DNA of 64,000 nucleotides, from positions 57,899,922 to 57,963,921 of the forward strand of contig NC_053149.1 in assembly GCF_016808335.1 (NCBI RefSeq), written 5' to 3'. Positions 10,107 to 21,001 of the stretch are shown here, piece by piece; positions within the stretch are counted from its first letter, which is position 1, and every line of letters begins with the position of its first letter. The stretch comes from Panicum virgatum (taxonomy: Eukaryota; Streptophyta; Magnoliopsida; Poales; Poaceae). The notes beneath the pieces are model-generated. The model made no database searches. It was not told the DNA's origin and saw only the letters and a program-made list of their open reading frames with translations. Position numbers and translations under genes: made by a program.

Positions 10107-11321
10107 TGTTGTCGGTCGAAACCCACCGGCGAGCAGCGACAGGCAACACGAAGAGCCGGGAGGTCGCCGGGGCGCTGGTAGGCACTGCTCCCTCGTCGAC
10201 GGCCCGCAATTCCAGCAACGCGCCGCGGCTCGTGAAGACGCAGGGCATGCCACCTGACCTATACCCGATCAGGAAGGTGCGGACGTGCTTGCGATGATTG
10301 ACCTGCACACACAAACACGTGGAAACGTAAGTCCGAGTCGTGGTCGGCTCCCCGGGACGACTCTTGCATTGGCTTTAAAGAGCCGATCGAGTCCCGGTGT
10401 CAGATGGGATCTGTTTGCATCCGGATATTGATGATTAAAGCAAATAATTAAAAGACTGCTTCAATTAAATCTAATTAATCTAATCCACGACGGTAAAGGC
10501 TTCACTGCTTGATCGGAACATCCTACACGTGACTAGGCCTAATAAACGTAACAGATAACTAAACCATAACCAAAACAGAGGCCTAAGAACTAGGAAGAGC
10601 CGATTCCCGGATCAATTCCCTGTTAAGACTAAAGCAAAGCATCTAATACGCCACCGGATCGTCCAACCCGTTTGCAAGGCCTAACCTAGCAGATATTACG
10701 CCAACTCTTAAGAACAAGAGCAAACCGTAACAGATCGGATCTACTAAACTTAAAAGAAGCAGGGTGTTGCCTCTGTGCAACTAATTCTATGCGACAAGAA
10801 CTAGTATGAGATTGAAACGTGATAGCACAGAGGCAACATGATATTCGTAGATGATAAGCAACGAAGCACAACGGATCTACTAAAAGCCATGCTACGAACA
10901 TCAAGATAACTAGCATTACTCGCCATCAAAAATGCTTCAGTACGAGTAATACCAAGATAAAAGTAAGAACAACGCTGCCCTGATCGCTTCTTGCGATCAA
11001 GGCAGCATGGCGCTTACTTGGATGAAACCCTAGGTTTAGGGGTGGCGATGCGCCGAGATTGTTGTTTGCGAGATGTGATGACGCTCTCCTTCATGAATAA
11101 CAAAGGGTACATATTTATAGTCCGGAGACTTGGGAAACAATCTAAACTAACCTTGTCCCGATTGGACTCTATCTCTAATCTTAAACTAAATCTAAGATAC
11201 ATGGCCCATGTGGCCCAGATGCTCACGCAGGAGTCGATTTACAAGTCCTCTTCAATCTTCTGCTTTAAGCCCATCTTGCTTTCGGCCCATAAATTAATCC
11301 TATTAATTTATGGTGATAACA
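10107..11321 (-). repeat. Tat 5' LTR, right unit
   Basis: 1215 bp, starting TGTTATCACC and ending GACAACA on the minus strand. It carries the same CTATAAATATG box (11111-11122). The external flank GGATG follows at 11322. The matching target duplication would be outside the window, so insertion could not be verified on this side. Confidence 0.9.
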
Positions 11322-11405
11322 GGATGGGTGTAACTTTTACGAATCTAATGACAGTAATTAATCGATGATTGGCTACAGTAATGCTACAATACATGACGCC
11401 GGTGC
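11322..11405. repeat. fragment of a grass hAT-type MITE
   Basis: GGATGGGTGTAACTTTTACG and the following bases match the interior of the MITE at 38915-39240 (GATGGGTGTAACTTTTCGCG, then AATCTAATGACGGTAATTAA). It stops abruptly at the Tat LTR edge, suggesting that the Tat element inserted into or next to it. The remaining bases to 11479 show nothing recognisable. Confidence 0.55.
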
Positions 11406-11484
11406 GGTAAAAAGGAATCGGGTGGCCGCTGACGGAGCAGCCGTGGATTAGTCAACTCAGGGTCAGGAGTGGTGGTGGCGGAAG

Positions 11485-11708
11485 TGTTGGAAGCGACGAT
11501 GAGAAAAATGATGAAGAACACAAAGATAAAATTGTAGGAGACATGAGATTTTAATGTGGAAAACTCCTCCAATGCGAAGGGTAAAAACCACGGACGCTAG
11601 CCAGCAAGAACTTCATTATATCGGGTGTTTGTGTACAACGTCTAGCAGCGGCTTACCACGGGGGGCTCCCCCACCTCTCCGCACCCCCAGGCGGATCACA
11701 ATACAACA
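11485..11708 (-). repeat. copia 3' LTR (internally deleted)
   Basis: 224 bp against 306 bp for the partner at 15849-16154. Both share the outer ends, but a middle piece of the partner is replaced by a short C/G-rich stretch here. Elsewhere the two differ at many sites, so the insertion is old or the element is a mosaic. Confidence 0.85.
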
Positions 11709-11759
11709 TACTCCATCTTGAGACAAATTTCTTCTTGTAGCATATATCAAATCATCACC

Positions 11760-13403
11760 TAAACACAACAAAGAACAAAACTTCTGGCGCCAAATGGCCT
11801 CTTGGGCTAAGCTCTCAAAACAAACTAAGCTTGAGCAAAGCTCAAACTTAGCTACAGAAACTGGTTTAGTCATCATATCAGCTGGATTATCATGAGTACT
11901 AATCTTGCATACCTGCAATTTGCCTTGTGAAATCACATCATGCACAGAATGGTACTTGACATCAATATGCTTTGTTCTCTCATTGAACATCTGATCTTTG
12001 GTGAGGCAAATAGCACTTTGACTGTCTCAGAATAGATCAATGCAAGAATCAACTCCACACGGCTCATCAAACAAACCTTCCAGCCAAACTGATTCCTTGC
12101 ACGCTTCAGCAATAACCATATATTCTGCTTCTGCGGTAGACATAGCAACGACAGGCTGCAAAGTAGCCTTCCAACTCACAGCACAACTGCCAACAGTGAA
12201 CATACATCCTGTGAGTGACCTACGCCTATCCAAATGAGCAGCATAATCTGAATCCACATAACCAATGAGTCCCTGATCAGTTCTCCCAAACTTCAAACAA
12301 GAATCTGTTGTCCCTCTAGGTACCTAAAAATCCACTGAACTGCCTTCCAATGTTCTTTACCAGGATTAGACATGTATCTGCTAACCAAACTCATAGCATA
12401 CGATAAATCTGGACGAGAGCAAACTATGACATACATCAAAGAACCAACAACACTAGAATATGGGAATTTTGACATGTATTCATCATCCTCATCAACACTG
12501 AGCGGCTGACAATTTAAAATGAGGTGCAATAGGAGTACTAACAGGATTTGAATCATGCATATTGAAACGATGAAGAACCTTTTTAATATAATTATGCTGA
12601 CTAAGAAATAATAAACCAGATTTTCTGTCTTTAGTAATCTCCATACCTAGAATTTTCCTAGCAGCACCAAGATCCTTCATATCAAATTCACTACTCAACA
12701 ATTTCTTCAATGTAGTGATTTCTACTCTGCTCTTGGCAGCAATAAGCATGCCATCAACATATAACAGCAAGTATATAAGTGGTCCATCAACAATCTTAAT
12801 ATAAACACAGCTATCATATTCAGATCTTTTAAAGCCATGTAACAACATAAATGAATCAAACCTTTTATACTACTGATGAGGAGACTGTTTCAAACCATAC
12901 AAGGACTTCTTCAATGTGCAAACATAATTCTCCTTGCCTGGCACTATGAATCCTTCTGGCTAATCCATGTATATTTCCTCCTCAAGCTCTCCATGTAAAA
13001 ATGCAGTCTTCACATCTAACTGCTCAAGCTCAAGATCATGCATAGCAACAATACTAAAGAATGTCCGAATTGAACTATGCTTCACAATTGGAGAGAACAC
13101 ATCATTATAATCAATGCCAGAAATTTGACTGAAGCCTTTAGCAACTAACCTTGCCTTAAATCTTGGAGGCTCACTAGGACATAAACTCTCCTTTCTTTTG
13201 AAGACCCATTTGCAGCGAACAAGCTTCTTTTTCTCAGGCAAGCTCACAATTTCCCATGTGCCATTCTTCTCAAGAGACTGCATCTCCTCCTGCATAGCTG
13301 AGATCCACTTCTCCTTATCAACAGAATCAATGGCTTCAGAATATGTTGCTGGCTCACTAGCATCCTCCACCTGTTCAGTATAACTCAAAGCATAATAAGT
13401 CAT
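11760..13403 (-). pseudogene. copia pol: reverse transcriptase and RNase H
   Basis: RT begins near 13403 ([20 protein letters not shown]) and continues through 12492-12848. RNase H follows at 12027-12296 (GYVDSDYAAHLDRRRSLTG; MSTAEAEYM) with its C-terminal tail near 11990-11800 (THDNPADMMTKPV). The RT catalytic motif reads LLLYVDGMLIAAKS: the second Asp of the usual YVDD is Gly, expected to abolish polymerase activity. Stops and frame changes separate the segments. Confidence 0.85.
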
Positions 13404-13487
13404 ATTACACTCCTCAATTAAACGGTTTGGAGGTCCACAACTCCTTTTTGATCTGCGAAGAGCAATAGGTAAATCTAGATCCTCTTC

Positions 13488-14957
13488 TTACTGCAAAACA
13501 GACTGCGAAACTGGAGGTGAGTGCTGAACAATATCAGAAACATTATCTGGGACATCATTACCAACAACTTCATTTTCCTGGTCATCCATAAACTCCACCT
13601 GCACACTAACTTGTATCTGCAATTTCTCAACTAAAGCATCATCTGTGGACAGACTGTCAGTAAACATCATAGACTCATTGAAAACAATACTTCTGCTCAT
13701 GAAAGTTTTTCTAGTTTCAGGATTCCACAATTTATATCCTTTGACTCCCGAACCATAACCAATAAACAGATATTTAATAGCTCTAGGCTCTAATTTTCCA
13801 TTATCAACAGGAGCATAAGCAGTGCAGCCAAAAACTCTCAAGTGTGAATAATCTGCAGGTGTACCAGACCATATCTCAATAGGAATCCTCTTGTTGTGTG
13901 GAATAGAAGGCGATCTGTTGATCAAATAACATGTTGTATTAGCAGTCTCAGCCCAAAAACGCTTGTTCATATGGGCATTGGACAGCATGCAACAAGCCTT
14001 CGAGATGATAGTCCTGTTCATGCGCTCGGCCACACCATTCTGCTGCGGAGTGTATGGGATGGTGTGATGCTTAACAATACCTTCTTTTCTGCAATAATCA
14101 TCAAAAGCATCCGAACAGAACTCTCCATCATTATCAGTCCGAAGCACTTCGACCTTCTTCTCAGTTTGCCTTTCTATCATGACTTTTCACTCTGTAAAAG
14201 TAACAAAAGTATCATATTTGTTTTTCAGAAAATAAGGCCAGACTCTTCTAGAGTAATCATCAATAATGGTAAGCATATAACGAGCACCGCCATATGAAGG
14301 CTTACGAGAAGGACCCCATAAATCAGCATGAACATAATCAAGTGTACCTTTTGTGGTATGAACAGAGGTATTGAATTTGACCTTTTTGTGCTTACCAAAT
14401 ACACAATGCTCACATAACTTCTTGCCACTCAGAATGCAGCCATCTAGCAGGTTTCTCTTCATCAATTCTGCCATACCGAGTTCACTCATATGTCCAAGAC
14501 GCATATGCCAAATGTCAGTCTTACTAGGTTCAGCATTAGTAACAGCAGTAGCAGTAGAAACAGAACCATGTAAAGTACAACCTCTGAGAACATATAAATT
14601 TGAAGGATTGAGATCACCCAGCAAACATACAAGAGAACATTTAGATACCTTCACAACTCCACCTGAACCGGTGTATTTGAGTCCTTCTTTATCAAGTGTG
14701 CTCAACGAGATCAGATTGCTTTTCATCCCTCGTATGTGCCTCACGTTCTTCAGTGTGCGAATCATGCCATCATGGGTCTTGATCTGAACAGAGCCGATGC
14801 CAACAATCTCACACGGGTTATCATCTCCCATGCGCACAAAATCACCGTTCTGCAAAGACTCATAGGAACTGAACCAATCTCTGTTAGTGCAGATATGAAA
14901 GGAACATGCATAATCAATTATCCACTCATCATGACCAGCAACACAACCAGCAAACAC
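13488..14957 (-). pseudogene. copia pol: protease and integrase
   Basis: The protease core reads WIIDYACSFHICTNRDW; the usual D-S/T-A catalytic triad is D-Y-A here, so it is probably inactive. The pre-integrase zinc region (HMRLGHMSELGM ... CEHCVFGKHKKVKF) and integrase core follow (VHADLWGPS, VLRTDNDGEFCSDAFDDYC, PQQNGVAERMNRTI). A frame change falls between 14187 and 14180. The tail is GKLEPRAIKYLFIGYGSGVK, typical of copia. Confidence 0.85.
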
Positions 14958-14969
14958 AACCAGACAATC

Positions 14970-15810
14970 TTACTCAGAGTTATCACCAGCGGAAGCAACA
15001 CTAGCCTTACCATCAGATTTATTTTTCTTCTTCTCCTTATTCTGTAATTTCCAACAATCTTCAATCATATGAGATTTCTTCTTGCAGTACTTATAAAATT
15101 TCTTCTTGGGACCTTTGGACTGGGAGCGACCTCTACCGTCATTGCTCTTGTTACGATCGTTGTTGTCGCTGGATGATCTTTGCTCTGATCTGCCTCTCAC
15201 ATGCAAAGTATCTCCCCTTGAGGACGATCCATCATTCTGCACCATGCCTTTCATCTTCTCCTTAGACTGGAGTGCCTCACAAACTTCCGCAAGGGTTAGT
15301 TCATCACGGCTTAATAGTATGGTGTCATGAAAACTTGCATAAGAACTTGGCAAAGAGCATAATAAGAGAAGATCTAAGTCCTCATCTTCATAGTTAATCT
15401 CCATCGACCCTAGGTAAGCAACGATCTCCTTGAAGACAGATAGGTGACCCAACACCGAATCACCCTCCTGCATTTTAAGCGTGTACAGTTTCAACTTCAT
15501 ATGCAACTTACTGGTAAGATCCTTCGACATGCAGATTGATTCCAGTTTCAGCCATAATTCTACAGCAGTCTTTTCCTGCAGCACTTCTTACAGAATATTA
15601 TTAGATAGATGAAACTGAATAAGAGATAGAGCCTTACGGTTCTTTGTGCTTTTCCTCATCGGTCCACTCATCCTTCTTCTTCTTCCCAAAATCTTCCAGC
15701 GCCTCATCGAGATCATTGGTTTGCACCAGAATAGCTCTCATCTTGACTTGCCACAGCGAGAACCTCGTCTTGTAATCCAACAACAGTAGATCATACTTCA
15801 TCGACGCCAT
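14970..15810 (-). pseudogene. copia gag
   Basis: ATG near 15810 (MASMKYDLLLLDYKTRF). A stop and a frame change occur around 15595-15660. From 15584 to 14970 the gag domain is open (LTLAEVCEALQSKEKMKG). The zinc knuckle reads FYKYCKKKSHMIEDCWKL: the first Cys of the C-C-H-C set is Tyr, so nucleic-acid binding is likely lost. Confidence 0.8.
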
Positions 15811-15834
15811 CAAGAAACCCTAACTGAAACCACA

Positions 15835-15846
15835 GCTCTGGTACCA
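15835..15846 (-). other. copia primer-binding site
   Basis: The minus strand reads TGGTACCAGAGC two bases inside the LTR: one base from the TGGTATCAGAGC site complementary to initiator tRNA-Met. Confidence 0.8.
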
Positions 15847-15848
15847 CT

Positions 15849-16154
15849 TGTTGGAAGCGACGGTGAGACAAACAACGAAGAACAGAAAGATCAAACCACA
15901 GGAGACACGAGGATTTAATGTGGAAAACCCCTCCAATGCGAAGGGTAAAAACCACGGGCGCAAGCCAGCAAGAACTTCACTATATCAGGTGTTTGTGTAC
16001 GACGGCTAGCGGCAGCTTACAAAAGGAATAATGAACTATGGAGCAAACCCTAATCCACTGCGCTCTGGCCCAAGCCTCCCGGCGACGGGCCTCCGCTCTG
16101 TTCCATCGGAAGTTGGTCTTTTTTCTTGTACAAAATATGGATCACAATATAACA
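15849..16154 (-). repeat. copia 5' LTR
   Basis: 306 bp, TGTTGG to AACA on the plus strand, ending GGATCACAATATAACA beside the GGAAG duplication. A shorter end at 16021 was first considered, but only this end gives a matching target duplication. Confidence 0.85.
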
Positions 16155-16263
16155 GGAAGCAGAAATGCGTTGCTTGGCTTGGCTAGCCCAAGGCTGCAAG
16201 CGGTTGGAGCCTACCCATGCAGTCACGTTGCAGTGCAACGTGCAAGGGCCAAGAGGGTGTTGG

Positions 16264-17627
16264 TGAAAGTGATCTAGGCCCCTAAGTGGGTTTTGATGGT
16301 TAATGACAAAACACATGTGCATTTAATCGTGTAATTGAGCATGTGTGCAGGAGGTGAATTAGTATAAATGGATCAAGTGATGATATACGACCCTCAAACA
16401 GAAAATGAAAAAGCGGAGTTCAAGTTTACTCAAGAAATTAGATTTTAAATTTGAAATTTGAGTATAGGAACGCCGTACTATCAAGAGGGACCTGGTTCAA
16501 GGGCTTCGATTTAAATCTTGTGCTCAAGAGAACCTATACAAACACTTGTGAGCCACAAAACAACTCAAAAGAGCAAAAACCGAAGTTTTTCCCTGCCTTA
16601 CCCGGATACTCCGGGTATAGGGCCGGATACTCCGGACCCCATTGCCCGGAGTGTCCGGGTGCTGTTTCCGGGCTGAAAAGTCAGGGTTTCCCAGAGTCTC
16701 CGGGCATATACCCGGAGTCTCCGGGTACCCTTTCGCCCAACGACTGTTTTTGGGCTGAAGACTATAAATACCCCCTCCATACCCCTTTCAGCCCCCTCTC
16801 TTGCCATTTTGACGAACTGAACTCAAACCTAAGCCAAGAAAGAGCTCTCTCACTCCCCTTTCTCCATTCTTGAGTGATTCCCTTGAGGGATTTGAGTGAG
16901 AAGCAAGCAAGAGCAAGGATTAGTGCTAGTGAGCCTCATTTCCATCTCTTGAGCACTTGGTTTTGGTCAAGCCCGCGGATTCAAGTTTGTTACTCTTAGA
17001 GCCACGTGCTCCTAGGCGGCTAGGCGTGCTTGTGATTGCTCAATCAAGATTGTGAGCTGCACAAGAAGTTTGTAAGCTCCATTCCTCGCCGAGGAATCCA
17101 TAGTAAGTAACCTTGGGCTTGAGAGGTGATCTCGCCCTTGGAAGAGGAGCATAGAGGTTCTTGAGCACCGTCTCTTGAATCCTTCCTCAACGGAGACGTG
17201 CACCTTCGGGTGTGAACTTTGGGAAACAAATCCTTGTCTCCTTTGTGTTAGTTTACTTGATTTCATTGCTATTTGCTTGGGAGACTTCATTTCTAGGGTT
17301 TGAGCTCGATCTACTCACTCACGAGTTTCTAGTGAATTCTTTTTGTTGGATATCAACCTTAAGGAACCCCTGGTACTCTTACTTTAGCTCGATCTACTTT
17401 TCTTACTCAGATTTCTGCAGTTTCTTTTCAGGTTGTTCTTACCCGGAGACTCCGGATATAAGTCCGGATACTCTGGACCACCAAACCCGGAGTATCCGGG
17501 TTCATACTCGGAGTATCCGGGCTCATACCCGGAGTATCCGGGCTAGTCTGTGTCTGACATTATTATTGAGTGTTTTAAATTACAGATTGCCTATTCACCC
17601 CCCTCTAGGCATCTTAAGATCCTTACA
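16264..17627 (+). repeat. solo LTR 1 with CCGGAnnnTCCGG ladder
   Basis: 1364 bp from TGAAAGTGATC to GATCCTTACA, flanked by GTTGG (16259-16263 and 17628-17632). It contains no coding sequence and no internal domain. A TATA box, CTATAAATACCCC, is at 16762-16774. Short palindromes around CCGGATACTCCGG, CCGGAGTCTCCGG and CCGGAGTATCCGGG form two clusters: 16602-16727 upstream of the TATA box and 17442-17546 near the 3' end. Probably SIRE/Maximus-like copia by LTR style; the family is not proven. Confidence 0.85.
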
Positions 17628-17853
17628 GTTGGGAATAAACCCATCGCCGTGACTTGATCATGGCGACGGGGTGTGCGTGTGTTCGTGCCTGGCAGCGTGT
17701 GTGGGCGCCAGGGCGTGGTGTGTGTGCACCGAGCATGTGGATTGTGCGCGCAGGCGTCGTGTCGTGTTCAGCGTGTGTGCGCTGTGTGTGCGTGCGTCGA
17801 GCACGGAGGGCTGTGCACGAGCCAGACCGTGATGCGCGCGTGAACTGGGTGCG

Positions 17854-19402
17854 TGTAGCGAAAATGGCCTCTCATGCCATATTTCAATATAATATTTTGG
17901 CAATTGATGACACACACAACACTTTGGACTAATGTGATTGTAAAGATGACTATTCTCAGGCTTTTAGGTTCAAGTGATGACAAAGAGAAGAGAGGCGTAG
18001 CAAGGCCCGAAGGGCCACCCCTACGGGGGTTCCGCGGACGGGGGTCGAGGGGGAGCCGCCCCTCGCGGGTCTCAGGGCAGCGCCCTGAAAGCTCTTCGGT
18101 CCAAGGGACAAGAATTGAGGCATTTTGCTATCATCGGTTAAACCGACGTAGGGCAAAATGAACTCACCGGTGCAATCACAGAGAAGGTCTGCGGGCTAGG
18201 GTTTTACACCGGATGAACTGACGCTACAGAAGTTATATACGTCGGTGCATTGGCAGATGAAGACCGAGGAAAATACCTACACCGGTTGAACCGACGATGC
18301 ATCGGTCAATTGCATCGGTTCAGTTGTCCAGAGAGGTGGTTTTTGGAGGAACGTGAAGAAGTTACACTCACCGGTTAAACCGACGCTAATATTACATACA
18401 CCGGTTGATTACATCGGTTAAACCGGCGATACACCGGTTGATTGCTAACGGCTAGTTTTTCAATTAGCAGTTTACATACATTGGTTGAACCGATGATGGC
18501 TTTTGGGGTACGTCGGATTAACCGGCATTACGCAGTTTTCTGGCAGCTTTTCTCCAACGGCTATATTTGCTTATGGTGCCTATATATACCCCCAAGGCCG
18601 GGTCATTTGAGAGTGCTGGAGTTCAAGGAAGTATACAAGAGCTAAAGATCATCTCCAACCACCATAGAGCTTCATTGTACATCATATAGGCTTAAGCACA
18701 CTTGTTAGAGTGCTTAGTGCTTGATTAGGGATTAGTTCTTGCGAGAGCTCCCTTGAGAGAAGTCTTGCTGCGGCAAGCAAACACTTGTACTCGTCGTGTG
18801 ACCCTCCTACTTGGTGTGGAGAGGCAACGACACTTTGTGCGGGGAAGGAGACCCCTCTTGGTGAGAAGCTCCGATAGTGAAGACGGTGCCGTGGTGACGC
18901 TTCGAGATAGACGGTGGCGGTGACCTCGTCTTTGTGACTTGGCGTCACTTAGCCTTTACTTGTCGGGAGCCTTGGAGGCGTGGCAAGACAGTGATCGAGT
19001 GAAGAGACTCGGCATCACACTTGTTCGTGTTGGACAAGTGGCCGTGGACGTAGGGAGGGACTTTGGTGTCCTAACCGAACCACGTTAAATCGTGTGTATT
19101 GGTGTCTTCATGGGAGTTTGCATATCCTCTCCCTTACCGCTTTACTTACCGCATTACATTTCCGCATTTACTCTTTCTTGCTTACCTTTACTTTCCTAGT
19201 TAGTTTGATTAGGATTGGCTATAGGTTGCAAGTCTTTTGGGGTAAGTAGAGGGTAGTATAGATAAACCTTAGTCATAACTAGCATGTGTAGGGCGTGTTA
19301 GGTTTATCTTATGCAATTAGATTGAGCCCTAGGTTAAAAAGCGATTAGCGACCCTATTCACCCCCTCCCCCTCTAGGGTCGGACACCCCGGTGATCCTTA
19401 CA
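17854..19402 (+). repeat. solo LTR 2 with ACCGGTT/AACCG ladder
   Basis: 1549 bp from TGTAGCGAAAATGG to GTGATCCTTACA, flanked by GTGCG (17849-17853 and 19403-19407). The end (CTATTCACCCCC ... CTCTAGG ... GATCCTTACA) resembles solo LTR 1, so the two belong to related families. The interior has a different repeated palindrome, ACCGGTTGAACCGACG and variants, over 18130-18520. The TATA box TATATATACCCCC is at 18581-18593. Confidence 0.85.
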
Positions 19403-20033
19403 GTGCGCCAGCAAGAGCCAAGCGTGTGTGTGTGTGCGCGCGCGCGAGGACATGGCGTGGTCGAGCCGAGCGTGTCCGTGCACGTAGAAATGATCGTCGG
19501 GCGATCGTTGAAGACCTGGTCGTGCGGGCGATCAGGAGGGAGGAAGTGGAGCTGATCAAGCGGAGGATGGTGGCCGTTGAAGCTGTTGAACAAGCCGCAT
19601 TGGGCGCGACATCTTCGATCCGTGGAAGCTTCACGTCGGAGCGCGTCGTACGTGGCATGGCGAAGCTGGCGGGTGCATGGCGGAGTTCCAGGGTAGTGGG
19701 TGCGTCGTGGGTGCGACTAACGGGCTATAAAGCTCCGCTGTGACTCCAATTGTACTCCTGCGAGGTGAATTGAAGAGCGGTGTGCGTCACCGTGCGTTTG
19801 GGCGCAAACTCTCCTCGTGTTACTGTTCATCTTCAACCTCCCGCCGCTCGAATTCCGTCGCGTCCGTGCGCTGTTTCGTGGAGTGAGCTGCACGGTGAGC
19901 TTGAGGGTCGTGAGGCTAGTCCGCTACGCGCAAGAACCAGAGCCGGAGGGGTGACTTCACCGTCGACCCCCGGCCGCGGAGCTCTGTTCGAGCAGAGCGG
20001 CGGCGATTGGAGTTCGGGCAGAATTCCAACAAT

Positions 20034-20045
20034 TGGTATCAGAGC
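20034..20045 (+). other. primer-binding site of gag-only element
   Basis: TGGTATCAGAGC, an exact initiator tRNA-Met site, two bases after the 5' LTR. Confidence 0.9.
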
Positions 20046-20180
20046 CGGTGAGGTTCTGCAGCGATGTCATCACCCCCGGCGCGCTCGGCGACTCCACCAC
20101 GTCAATGTTCGCGAGGTTGATCTCCACCGAGGAGGCGAACGCGCGAGGTCATCGTCGAGCAGGTGGTCGAGCGGGTGGCG

Positions 20181-20963
20181 ATGTCCGGATCCGTGAGCTA
20201 TCCGGTGCTAACGCCGGAGGGCTACAAGGCATGGTCGATCAAGATGGAAGCCATCCTCGACGCTCAAGGTCTGTGGGAGGCAGTGGCGCCGACGGCAGAC
20301 GCGGAGGTCGACGGGTGGAAGAACAAGATGGCTCGGGCTAATCTTCTTCAAGCGTTGCCCGAGGATATCTTGATGCAGGTATCGACCAAGCCCACGGCGC
20401 AGGAGGTGTGGGAGGCATTGAAGACGCGATTCGTGGGCGCGGATCATGTGCGGACGGCGCGCCTTGCTACGTTGAGAGGGGAATTCGACTCCCTGATTAT
20501 GGCGGACGGCGACGCGCTGGACGTCTACGCCGGCAAGATCAGCGGGATGAAGGCGAGCTTCGCGAGCCTCGGATCGACGCTCGATGACGCAGCGCTGGTC
20601 AAGAAGCTGGTCGACACCGTGCCCGACCGGTTGTATCCGGCGGTGGCTGGCATCGAGCAGTTTTGCGACGTGGCGTCCATGCCGTTCGAGGAGGCACTCG
20701 GGCGGCTCAAGGCGTTCGACGAGCGATCGCAGCGGTGGGCTCAGCTGACGAGCGGTCAGGCGACATCGGGCGGCCAAATCGACGGCGGGCGGCTCCTGCT
20801 CACGGAGGAGGAATGGCGGGCGCGGCGCAAGGCGAAGTCCAGCATTGGAAAATGCTTCAACTGCGGCGTCCGTGGCCACTTCGCGCGCGACTGCCGCAAA
20901 CCGAAGAAGGAGCAAGTCATGGTGGCCACGGCGGACGTCGATGACGAGCCGACTCTGCTCTAA
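20181..20963 (+). CDS. gag of gag-only retrotransposon
   Basis: 260 codons from ATG at 20181 (MSGSVSYPVLTPEGYKAWSI) to TAA at 20961-20963. The N-terminal part is a copia-type gag (GYKAWSIKMEAILDAQGLWE; ALPEDILMQV). A complete zinc knuckle, CFNCGVRGHFARDC, lies near residue 230. The frame is intact, so the capsid protein could still be made. An in-frame ATG at 20064 is separated from this start by one TGA near 20118, so the ancestral protein may have begun there. GC-rich codon use. Confident as gag; whether it is expressed is unknown. Confidence 0.85.
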   Translation: MSGSVSYPVLTPEGYKAWSIKMEAILDAQGLWEAVAPTADAEVDGWKNKMARANLLQALPEDILMQVSTKPTAQEVWEALKTRFVGADHVRTARLATLRGEFDSLIMADGDALDVYAGKISGMKASFASLGSTLDDAALVKKLVDTVPDRLYPAVAGIEQFCDVASMPFEEALGRLKAFDERSQRWAQLTSGQATSGGQIDGGRLLLTEEEWRARRKAKSSIGKCFNCGVRGHFARDCRKPKKEQVMVATADVDDEPTLL

Positions 20964-20988
20964 AGTGCCCGGCGTAGACATCGCTGGG

Positions 20989-21001
20989 TTTAGGGGGTGA
21001 A
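20989..21001 (+). other. polypurine tract of gag-only element
   Basis: TTTAGGGGGTGAA immediately before the 3' LTR, fixing plus-strand orientation. Confidence 0.85.

Larger units (their letters stand above)
3938..11321 (-). mobile_element. Tat-lineage Ty3/gypsy retrotransposon, right unit (internally deleted)
   Basis: Complete from LTR to LTR (10107-11321 and 3938-5152). Minus-strand order: 5' LTR, primer site, gag, then an abrupt jump into RNase H and integrase, with protease and RT missing. Between pol and the 3' LTR lies an antisense gene-like segment (5409-6940) and a hairpin repeat ladder (7073-7224). The unit cannot be autonomous. Together with the left unit it forms LTR-internal-LTR-internal. 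Confidence 0.9.
11485..16154 (-). mobile_element. Ty1/copia retrotransposon, Tork-like, decayed
   Basis: 4670 bp flanked by a GGAAG duplication (11480-11484 and 16155-16159). LTRs start TGTTGGAAGCGA and end in AACA. Order on the minus strand is LTR, primer site, gag, protease, integrase, RT, RNase H, LTR: the copia order, integrase before RT. The RT block ([38 protein letters not shown]) resembles the Tork lineage. Frames are broken and catalytic residues are replaced (see segments). Confidence 0.9.
16258..20031 (+). repeat. 5' LTR of gag-only element, in three pieces
   Basis: Pieces at 16258-16263 (TGTTGG), 17633-17853 and 19408-20031 together match 21002-21858. The first gap holds a solo LTR with a GTTGG duplication and the second a solo LTR with a GTGCG duplication. 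A TATA box (CTATAAAG) lies at 19725-19732. The LTR ends AATTCCAACA at 20031. Confidence 0.9.

Noticed and set aside
11485..11658. Shorter copia LTR ending near CTTACCA
   Set aside because: Ends at 11658/16021 give no target duplication. Extending to the shared GGATCACAATA-TAACA end gives TGTT/AACA termini and matching GGAAG flanks.
16258..17627. Solo LTR starting at TGTTGG (16258)
   Set aside because: Those six bases belong to the interrupted LTR of the gag-only element. Only a start at 16264 gives the GTTGG duplication.
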